From Vibrio tasmaniensis 1F-187 (lineage in GTDB: Bacteria; Pseudomonadota; Gammaproteobacteria; Enterobacterales; Vibrionaceae): a stretch of DNA of 6,390 bases. The translations under genes were made by a program, and so were the position numbers. How positions within the stretch are numbered: the first letter of the stretch is position 1; every line of letters begins with the position of its first letter. Location: NCBI RefSeq assembly GCF_000272405.2, contig NZ_AJZM02000158.1, positions 1-6,390 on the forward strand, given 5' to 3'. Shown one piece after another: positions 1-5,078 of the stretch. A model generated the notes under the pieces. The model ran no database searches and was not told the DNA's origin. It worked only from the letters and a program-made list of their open reading frames with translations.

Positions 1-18
1 ACAAAGGCTGCCCGAAGG

Positions 19-116
19 GTTCGGTTAGAATCGTTTTATACTTTGTTAAGATGTATTTACTTAGAATGACTAGGCTACATACATCTTGCCGCGCCTAAAA
101 CGATTCTATCTCGAAC
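19..116. repeat. Nested long-range inverted repeat upstream of yegD
   Basis: Three pairs of complementary segments nest inside one another: 19-23 (GTTCG) with 112-116 (CGAAC), 26-38 (TAGAATCGTTTTA) with 96-108 as a perfect 13-bp match, and 48-56 (AAGATGTAT) with 79-87 as a perfect 9-bp match. Together they could fold as one bulged stem of about 98 nt with a 22-nt apical loop. A small separate hairpin, CCGAA/TTCGG at 12-16 and 20-24, overlaps the left end. No T-tract follows, so it does not look like an intrinsic terminator. Two plus frames are open to the left edge, ending at TGA 67-69 and TAA 96-98. The latter is rich in rare AGA/AGG codons and does not read like a recognisable protein end. 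The pairing is read directly; function (structured RNA, dispersed repeat, or 3' end of an upstream gene) is unknown. Confidence 0.55.
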
Positions 117-227
117 AAAAATTTAACCACGAAAGGTCAACGGACCCTAAGTAAAATCGACAAATGACCTCGTAATTTAAAGGTTTTTCATGTAGCATCT
201 CGCCCCTTTTGTTGAGTGGGGGATATT

Positions 228-1580
228 ATGTTTATTGGGTTTGATTATGGAACAGCGAACTGTTCTGTCGCGGCGATGGTTGATGGAGAACCAAGCCTGT
301 TACCATTAGAAGGTAGCAACCATTATATTCCCTCAACGGTATTTGCACCTACTCGTGAGAGCGTTTCTGAGCACCTATTTCGCCATTTGAATATCAAACC
401 GAGTGATGCGATTGGTGAGCAGGTGTTGCGACGTGCTATCGCTCTGAACCGAGAAGAGAGTATCGACCTAGTGCCAGAAGACATGGCATTTGGTCAGGCT
501 GCATTGGACCTTTATTTGGAAGACCCTCGTGACGTTTATTACGTTAAGTCCCCTAAGTCTTTCCTTGGTGCCAGTGGATTGCATGATGTTCAGGTGAGTT
601 TCTTCGAAGATTTAGTGTGCGCCATGATGGCGAATATCAAGCATCAAGCTGAAATCACGACTCAAGAGCCGATCAAACAAGCTGTTATTGGGCGACCAAT
701 TAACTTCCACGGTCGTGGTGGTGAAGAAGCAAACCGACAAGCAGAAGATATACTCTCACGTGCAGCCAAACGTGCAGGTTTCCTTGATATCGCTTTTCAG
801 TTTGAACCGGTCGCTGCAGGCCTTGATTACGAAAGTACTCTGACTGAGAACCAAACGGTATTAGTTGTCGATATTGGTGGTGGTACCACCGATTGCTCAT
901 TGTTAGAAATGGGGCCAAGTTGGTCTGGTAAAGCGAACCGCACCCAAAGCTTGTTAGCACACAGTGGACAAAGGGTTGGGGGTAATGATCTTGATATTTA
1001 CCTTGCCTTCAAACAATTGATGTCACCTTTCGGTATGGGTAGTAAGGGTATTTCGGGTATCGATATGCCGTTGACTCAATTCTGGAATCCAATTGCGATA
1101 AACAATGTAGAAGCTCAAAAAAACTTCTATTCAAGGGAAAACCTAGCCGCGTTAAAGTTACTTCGTAAAGAAGCTTCAGAGCCTCAAAAGTTAGACCGTT
1201 TAATGAAGGTCTATCACGATACTTTAGGTTACAGCATTGTGCGTCGGGCGGAAGAAGCCAAGATTGCATTGGCAGAATCCTCCCAATATCGAACAGCAAT
1301 CAATGTTGCATCAGAGCTGATTGAAGTGGATATCTCCGTTGAGCAGATGATTGAAGCGATTGAAACGCCAAAATCTAAGATGATTGAATTGGTTAAAGAA
1401 GCGATTCAACAAGGTCAGAAAAAGCCAGATGTCATCTACATGACGGGTGGTTCAGCCCGTTCTCCTATTCTTCGAGAAGCAGTACAACAAGCCGTACCGA
1501 ATGTGCCAATTGTGAGTGGTAACTATTTTGGTTCCGTAACCTCAGGCCTAGCACGTTGGGCTGAGGTTTGCTTCAAATAA
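228..1580 (+). CDS. yegD: YegD, Hsp70-like ATPase lacking a substrate-binding domain
   Basis: This 450-residue protein matches the size of E. coli YegD, an Hsp70/DnaK relative consisting of the actin-like nucleotide-binding domain alone. Visible motifs in order are phosphate-1 FDYGTANCS (residues 5-13), the connect segment FEPVAAGL (192-199), phosphate-2 VVDIGGGTTDCSLLE (213-227), VGGNDLD (250-256) and the adenosine motif MTGGSARSP (405-413). There is no C-terminal peptide-binding beta-sandwich or lid, so ATP binding is well supported but canonical DnaK-type chaperoning is not. It should be cytoplasmic, as there is no signal peptide or membrane segment. I start at ATG 228, which has a G-rich GTGGGGG ribosome site 6 nt before it. 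An in-frame GTG at 216 would add only four residues and lies inside that ribosome site. No J-protein or nucleotide-exchange partner is nearby. The cellular role of the family is poorly defined. Confidence 0.93.
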   Translation: MFIGFDYGTANCSVAAMVDGEPSLLPLEGSNHYIPSTVFAPTRESVSEHLFRHLNIKPSDAIGEQVLRRAIALNREESIDLVPEDMAFGQAALDLYLEDPRDVYYVKSPKSFLGASGLHDVQVSFFEDLVCAMMANIKHQAEITTQEPIKQAVIGRPINFHGRGGEEANRQAEDILSRAAKRAGFLDIAFQFEPVAAGLDYESTLTENQTVLVVDIGGGTTDCSLLEMGPSWSGKANRTQSLLAHSGQRVGGNDLDIYLAFKQLMSPFGMGSKGISGIDMPLTQFWNPIAINNVEAQKNFYSRENLAALKLLRKEASEPQKLDRLMKVYHDTLGYSIVRRAEEAKIALAESSQYRTAINVASELIEVDISVEQMIEAIETPKSKMIELVKEAIQQGQKKPDVIYMTGGSARSPILREAVQQAVPNVPIVSGNYFGSVTSGLARWAEVCFK

Positions 1581-1599
1581 GAATGTACTAACTTGTATT

Positions 1600-1633
1600 A
1601 GGGCAACCAGTCACGGATTGGTTGCCCTTTTTT
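1600..1633 (+). terminator. Intrinsic terminator of yegD
   Basis: A 10-bp perfect stem is formed by AGGGCAACCA (1600-1609) and TGGTTGCCCT (1619-1628), with a 9-nt loop. It runs into T1628-1633, giving a strong U-tract. It starts 20 nt after the yegD stop, so it separates yegD from the porin gene. Confidence 0.92.
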
Positions 1634-1704
1634 GTATTTTCTCTAGTGAACTTTCAATAAAGCAATAACCAATAACCAATAAAGCAACTTTTCCTAGTTC
1701 AAAT

Positions 1705-1720
1705 TGGGAATTGTTTCACA
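1705..1720. promoter_or_regulatory. Possible CRP-like binding site
   Basis: TGGGA-N6-TCACA matches the CRP core TGTGA-N6-TCACA with the right 6-nt spacing and one mismatch in the left half-site. It lies about 385 bp before the porin start, which is far for direct activation of a promoter near 1990. It would need either a second upstream promoter or a long leader. One match of this length can occur by chance. Confidence 0.25.
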
Positions 1721-1990
1721 AGGCTAAATATTTCAGCACGGCTCATTATGTTACAGGATGTTTCTAAGTTAATGGTATGTCGCAGAATGGTCTGGAAAGT
1801 CGTTTGTAGCCTAAGTGTCTAATGCTGTTTTTATGATTGGAAAATCAAAAAATTGAAGGTTTTTTATATCAAAATATACCAAAAATTAGCTTACGGTTTG
1901 TTATTAATTATTTGTTTTTAATGGTTTTTTTATTTTTATAGCGCGATTTTTTTTATTTTATATATTTTAATGCAACTTTTTTGTCAGTCG

Positions 1991-1996
1991 TATATT
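1991..1996 (+). promoter_or_regulatory. Candidate -10 element of the porin promoter
   Basis: TATATT matches the sigma-70 -10 consensus at five of six positions. The -35 region is poor: TTAATG at 1967-1972 with an 18-bp spacer. A weak -35 is common for porin promoters that depend on an activator such as OmpR or ToxR. A start near 2003 would give a leader of roughly 85 nt containing the 2024-2054 hairpin. This is a by-eye prediction. Confidence 0.27.
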
Positions 1997-2023
1997 AGTG
2001 TTTTCCCACTTGTTAAATGCAGG

Positions 2024-2054
2024 TAACAACCTCTCCGTAAGCACGAGGTTGTTA
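2024..2054 (+). promoter_or_regulatory. Leader hairpin covering a ribosome site before the porin
   Basis: TAACAACCTC (2024-2033) pairs perfectly with GAGGTTGTTA (2045-2054), giving a 10-bp stem with an 11-nt loop. The right arm contains GAGG (2045-2048), the best Shine-Dalgarno match in the region, and reaches the first base of an in-frame ATG at 2054. No T-tract follows, so it is not an intrinsic terminator. When folded it would hide that ribosome site. A competing short pairing, GTAAC (2023-2027) with GTTAC (2071-2075), is also possible. The stem is read directly; a role in translational control or mRNA stability is inferred. Confidence 0.5.
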
Positions 2055-2089
2055 TGGAATCACTCTCCCAGTTACAAATGGATATGACA

Positions 2090-3145
2090 ATGAATAAGAA
2101 ACTTTTAGCGCTAGCAATTTCTGGTGCAGTATTTGGTACACAGGCAGTTGCGGTAGAGCTTTATAACGAAGACGGTACAGCCTTCTCTGTTGGTGGTCAC
2201 GTTTCTGTAAACCTGAATGGTTCAGAGAAAGGCGATACGGATGTTGGTACAAACTCACCACGCATCAACTTTAATGCTACGCAAGAATTAGGCAATGGCT
2301 TCACAGCTGACGCTAAAGGCGAATGGGCGCTTAACTACCTAAACGGTGGTGATGAATCGTTTACTACTCGTCTTGGTTACGTAGGTTTAACTCATGATGA
2401 GCTAGGTCGTGCTGTTGCAGGTACGCAGTGGGCGCCATACTACGATGTAGCTTCAGCTACTGATATGCCGATCGCTTTCGCGAACGATTTCTTATACGAC
2501 AACCACGGTGCACTAGGTACTGGTCGTGCAGACAAAATGGCAAGTTACCGCAACGGATTTGATTTTGGTGAAGCGGGTGAGCTTAGCTTTGGTCTAGGTT
2601 GGCAGGGCAGCAATGACGTAACGACTGACACTGAAAACGTTCTTGGTGGTGTTGTTGTTACTACTCGTTCAACGGTGTCTTACGATGACCGTATTCAAGC
2701 GACTCTTGGTTACTCAATCGCTGGTGTTAAATTGGGTTATGCCTTCAACACTGGTGACTTCAAAGAGGGTGGTGTTTCTAAGACGGCTGAATCTCACCTA
2801 GTTTCTGCTGCATACGGTTCTTACGGCTCAGGTTTATACCTAGCAGGTATCTACGCTTCAAACGAAAACATGAACGTAGGCCTTGAAGAAAGTGATGCAT
2901 ATGAATTGCTAGCGGCTTACGCTTTAGCGAACAGCTTAAACTTAAGCGTTAACTACGAAGTTGTTGAAGGCGAAGCGACGAAAGGCGCGGCAACACAAAC
3001 TGACCGTGAAGAGCTAGCTCTACAAGCTGAATACAACTTTACGAGTAATGTTGTTGGCTACACTGGCTATCAGTTTGATCTAAACGATGCAGACAACAGA
3101 AAAACTGACGACAAGTGGACTATTGGTGCTCGTTTCTACCTATAA
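2090..3145 (+). CDS. Outer-membrane general porin (OmpC/OmpU-like beta-barrel)
   Basis: The 351-residue product is a Gram-negative general porin, expected to form a 16-strand trimeric channel for small hydrophilic solutes. Residues 1-21 are a classic signal peptide: MNKK, a hydrophobic core, and a TQAVA cleavage site before VELYNEDG. The mature chain of about 330 residues opens with VELYNEDGTAFSVGGHVSV, typical of the first strand. It continues with alternating polar/hydrophobic strands and acidic loops, and a constriction-loop-like segment near the early DMPIAFANDF. It ends in WTIGARFYL, so the last residue is Leu instead of the usual Phe. I start at ATG 2090 because MNKK gives a normal signal peptide, although its ribosome site (GGA at 2080-2082) is weak. 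In-frame ATGs at 2054, 2078 and 2084 are alternatives. The one at 2054 has the better GAGG site and would add 12 residues. The exact porin class is not assigned. Confidence 0.93.
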   Translation: MNKKLLALAISGAVFGTQAVAVELYNEDGTAFSVGGHVSVNLNGSEKGDTDVGTNSPRINFNATQELGNGFTADAKGEWALNYLNGGDESFTTRLGYVGLTHDELGRAVAGTQWAPYYDVASATDMPIAFANDFLYDNHGALGTGRADKMASYRNGFDFGEAGELSFGLGWQGSNDVTTDTENVLGGVVVTTRSTVSYDDRIQATLGYSIAGVKLGYAFNTGDFKEGGVSKTAESHLVSAAYGSYGSGLYLAGIYASNENMNVGLEESDAYELLAAYALANSLNLSVNYEVVEGEATKGAATQTDREELALQAEYNFTSNVVGYTGYQFDLNDADNRKTDDKWTIGARFYL

Positions 3146-3233
3146 GTCGCGACTCATTTAGTTTGACCACTATTATGCATAGTGTTTACTCCTTAAATTT
3201 ATCTTTTCGGATACTGTCCTAGACACCATGCTA

Positions 3234-3271
3234 AGCCCTCTCAAGCCTTTTGGTTTGAGAGGGCTGCTTTC
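3234..3271 (+). terminator. Intrinsic terminator of the porin
   Basis: A 14-bp stem with one G-T wobble is formed by 3234-3247 (AGCCCTCTCAAGCC) and 3252-3265 (GGTTTGAGAGGGCT), closed by a TTTT loop. The following tract (GCTTTCG) is T-poor, but the stem is long and GC-rich. It lies 88 nt after the porin stop, so the mRNA would carry a short 3' untranslated tail. Confidence 0.85.
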
Positions 3272-3326
3272 GTTCTATATGCATCTGTTTTAGCTTTCCC
3301 TTCATGTTACCTTGCCATTCATTTCA

Positions 3327-3371
3327 TCTACGTAGCGATGGTCTACGCAGCTATGATCTACGCTGCTATGG
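3327..3371. repeat. Tandem repeat, three copies of a 15-bp unit
   Basis: Three adjoining 15-bp units run 3327-3341 (TCTACGTAGCGATGG), 3342-3356 (TCTACGCAGCTATGA) and 3357-3371 (TCTACGCTGCTATGG). They share TCTACG-N2-GC-N-ATG. A more decayed fourth copy, matching unit 1 at 11 of 15 positions, sits at 3389-3403 after a 17-nt gap. The plus frame through the units is open (repeating Tyr-x-Ala-Met) from M at 3338 to TAA 3419-3421. That is 27 residues with no ribosome site, so I do not call a gene. The repeat lies between the porin terminator and the FAH-family gene. Function is unknown. Confidence 0.8.
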
Positions 3372-3535
3372 CTCTTGTCATCAGTTCTTATACGTCGCGA
3401 TCTTCGAATAAAAGTATTTAAATCATTTAATTGAGCTAAAGATCAGAATTTAGATATTGATAACCATCTTGCCGAAGATTCTCTTTTAATGATGCGGTAA
3501 ACTCTGCGCTCCAAAAAACAGTTTAGGGACAAACT

Positions 3536-4168
3536 ATGAGCAGCGTTGTAGATCAGGAGCAATTGATGAATTCGAAACGAACAGCAACACCCAGCAAAGT
3601 ACTGTGTATTGGGCGCAATTATGTTGATCACATCGAAGAGCTTAATAATGTTATCCCTGACTCTATGGTGGTGTTTAATAAGCCGAGCACTAGCGTTACG
3701 TCTTCTCTATCATCTTTCCATCAAGAAACGTTACATTATGAAGCTGAAATCTGCTTCATTGTTGAAAACGGTGAATACTCTGCCGTGGGGCTAGGTTTAG
3801 ACCTTACCAAACGCGAGTTACAAAGTAGTTTGAAGGCGAAAGGTCTGCCTTGGGAGCGTGCTAAAGCTTTTGATGGTTCTGCTGTTTTTAGTCGCTTTGT
3901 TCCCATAGATAACTTGGACCTCTCTGACTTAAACATAGAGTTATTTATTAACTGTGTCCGCGTTCAAAAAGGGCATGTTGAACAGATGCTTTATTCCCCA
4001 CAGACCATCCTCGAAGAGTTATCTTCTTATACGACTTTGCTTGACGGTGATGTTGTGATGACGGGCACTCCGAAAGGTGTTGGAGAGGTACATCAAGGTG
4101 ATATTTTCCTTGGTCGTCTAAAGTGTGGCGAAACCACTGTGATTGAGATCGAGTGGGTAGCACGTTAA
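3536..4168 (+). CDS. FAH-family hydrolase (FAHD1/YcgM-like acylpyruvate hydrolase)
   Basis: The 210-residue product is a single fumarylacetoacetate-hydrolase fold domain of the FAHD1/YcgM type. These cytosolic, divalent-metal-dependent enzymes cleave acylpyruvates such as fumarylpyruvate, and some decarboxylate oxaloacetate. Visible signatures are CIGRNYVDHIEE (24-35), the metal ligands HYEAE (E69 and E71) with D89 in GLDLT, the KGLPWERAKAFDGS segment (102-115) of the active site, and TGTPKGVG (176-183). The length is usual for the family. The start at ATG 3536 has a good AGGGA site (3525-3529) 6 nt before it. ATG 3566 is a weaker alternative that would remove ten poorly conserved residues. 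No aromatic-degradation genes adjoin it, so the physiological substrate cannot be read from context. A housekeeping repair or oxaloacetate role is as likely as a catabolic one. Confidence 0.88.
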   Translation: MSSVVDQEQLMNSKRTATPSKVLCIGRNYVDHIEELNNVIPDSMVVFNKPSTSVTSSLSSFHQETLHYEAEICFIVENGEYSAVGLGLDLTKRELQSSLKAKGLPWERAKAFDGSAVFSRFVPIDNLDLSDLNIELFINCVRVQKGHVEQMLYSPQTILEELSSYTTLLDGDVVMTGTPKGVGEVHQGDIFLGRLKCGETTVIEIEWVAR

Positions 4169-4215
4169 TTAGTCTTTTGTATTTAGTTAATAAATTGGCT
4201 TTACTGTTCATTGAT

Positions 4216-4242
4216 GGTGTTTAATTCGATTAATTTAACACC
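4216..4242. promoter_or_regulatory. Imperfect 27-bp dyad between the FAH gene and the exporter
   Basis: GGTGTT (4216-4221) pairs with AACACC (4237-4242). After one T-T mismatch, AATT (4223-4226) pairs with AATT (4232-4235), leaving a 5-nt centre CGATT. A further direct GGTGTT copy lies at 4266-4271, 50 bp downstream and just before the likely exporter -10. No T-tract follows the dyad, so it is more like an operator than an intrinsic terminator. The regulator is not in this window. Confidence 0.4.
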
Positions 4243-4280
4243 TAGCAACTGATTGCATCTGGAAGGGTGTTAGTAATTGA

Positions 4281-4288
4281 TATAAAAT
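4281..4288 (+). promoter_or_regulatory. Candidate -10 region for the LysE-family gene
   Basis: TATAAAAT contains a near-consensus -10 and sits about 30 nt before the exporter start. No good -35 is at the usual distance; TTGCAT (4253-4258) is 22 bp away. The GGTGTT copy at 4266-4271 falls inside the promoter spacer. This is a by-eye prediction. Confidence 0.3.
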
Positions 4289-4318
4289 TCGCCTCCATTT
4301 TTATCAATACTGAAACCC

Positions 4319-4951
4319 ATGATCGATTTAACCATCCTACCTGTTTACCTGACGGCCGTTGTAGCTCTTCTCCTTTTACCAGGCCCTGATATGTTACTCA
4401 TCGCAAGCTCAAGCATGAGCTATGGCCGTAAAGTCGGTGTGTTTGCGAGCTTAGGTAATGCGACTTCTGGAATTATCCTGACAGTATTGGCAGCAATGGG
4501 CGTTTCAGCATTGATTGCGATGAGTCCAGTGGCTTTAAAAGCCCTTCATCTATTAGGCGGTGCATACTTATTAAAGATGGGGTGGGATTGTCTTCGAACA
4601 GAACAGGGCAGTACGCCTGAGTTAAGCGACAACCGTGCTGCAAAAGCGTACTACCAACGAGCACTTATTAGTAACCTGCTTAATCCTAAAGCGTTGGTTT
4701 TTTTCGTGATGTTCTTACCGCAGTTTGTATCGACGAGTATTGAAGCGACTTCGGGTGAGCAGATGCTCGTTCTGGGCTTATTGCTGAATGTGCTAGGTTT
4801 GACGTTCAACTTTTTACTTGTGGCGTTAGTGGGTACTATTGGTAAATCTTTGGTAGAAAATGCTAAGTTTCGTACCTATCAGCAAAAAGTGATGGGCGGA
4901 GTTTTCATCGTGTTAGCGGTGTGGATGCTGTCTTCTTTCTTTACCTCGTAG
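4319..4951 (+). CDS. LysE/RhtB-family exporter
   Basis: This 210-residue inner-membrane protein belongs to the LysE/RhtB superfamily, which exports amino acids and related small molecules using the proton-motive force. Family signs are the first hydrophobic segment followed by PGPD (21-24), glycine-rich segment 2 (about 40-66), the HLLGGAYLLKMGW segment (77-89), a hydrophilic middle loop (92-114), the conserved NPKA (122-125), and two closing membrane segments (about 147-174 and 190-208). The length is usual and the frame intact. The start at 4319 is needed to keep the first membrane segment, although the upstream CTGAAACCC offers a poor ribosome site. The substrate (for example homoserine, threonine or leucine) cannot be decided from sequence alone. 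It has its own intergenic region and a strong terminator, so it is probably transcribed alone. Confidence 0.92.
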   Translation: MIDLTILPVYLTAVVALLLLPGPDMLLIASSSMSYGRKVGVFASLGNATSGIILTVLAAMGVSALIAMSPVALKALHLLGGAYLLKMGWDCLRTEQGSTPELSDNRAAKAYYQRALISNLLNPKALVFFVMFLPQFVSTSIEATSGEQMLVLGLLLNVLGLTFNFLLVALVGTIGKSLVENAKFRTYQQKVMGGVFIVLAVWMLSSFFTS

Positions 4952-4991
4952 ACTGCAACTCAAACAGTTTATTGGGGTTGGCCGCCGATAC

Positions 4992-5021
4992 AAAAATGGA
5001 CGCTTCGAGCGTCCATTTTTT
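4992..5021. terminator. Bidirectional terminator between convergent genes
   Basis: A 13-bp perfect stem is formed by 4992-5004 (AAAAATGGACGCT) and 5008-5020 (AGCGTCCATTTTT), with a TCG loop. The left arm begins with five A and the right arm ends in a six-T run (5016-5021), so either strand yields a GC-rich stem followed by a U-tract. It lies 40 nt after the exporter stop and 57 nt after the end of the phosphohexomutase gene read from the other side. It fits both. Confidence 0.93.
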
Positions 5022-5078
5022 ATGTCTATCAGTTACATATTGTACTTCATTGAACTGATGTTTTGAAAGAATGATGAG

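Larger units (their letters stand above)
1640..2023. other. Long AT-rich intergenic region before the porin
   Basis: No credible gene is seen on either strand here. The left part has a short heptamer repeat: AATAACC twice (1664-1677), flanked on each side by AATAAAG (1656-1662 and 1678-1684). From about 1855 to 1985 the sequence is extremely AT-rich with long T and A runs, broken by a short GCGCG at about 1941-1945. Such tracts before Vibrio porin genes often bind H-NS or ToxR-type regulators, but no clear ToxR box (TNAAA-N5-TNAAA) was found. A small RNA at about 1700-1850 cannot be excluded, though no terminator follows it. Confidence 0.5.

Noticed and set aside
3..98. Open plus frame from the left edge to TAA 96-98
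   Set aside because: It could be the end of an upstream gene, but it is rich in rare Arg codons, shows no recognisable domain end, and overlaps the nested inverted repeat. Support is too weak for a partial CDS.
216..227. GTG at 216 as the yegD start
   Set aside because: It falls in the G-rich ribosome site of ATG 228, and starting at ATG 228 gives a 450-residue protein equal to the family length.
1009..1299. Minus-strand open frames inside yegD, such as this one, and similar ones inside the other genes
   Set aside because: They lie wholly inside strongly supported genes on the opposite strand, have no recognisable motifs, and arise from codon bias.
1850..1885. ToxR-type boxes in the AT-rich region
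   Set aside because: A/T-rich near matches (for example around TCAAAATATACCAAA) occur but none fits TNAAA-N5-TNAAA exactly, and such motifs arise easily by chance in this composition.
3338..3421. Small hydrophobic peptide of 27 residues within the tandem repeat
   Set aside because: No ribosome site precedes the ATG and the coding look comes from the 15-bp repeat itself.
3443..3631. Minus-strand open frame of 62 residues overlapping the start of the FAH-family gene
   Set aside because: It has no recognisable motif, overlaps the promoter region and 5' end of a well-supported gene, and no good ribosome site was seen.
3536..4951. FAH-family enzyme and LysE-family exporter as one operon
   Set aside because: A 150-bp gap with a dyad and its own candidate promoter separates them, and no shared substrate is evident.
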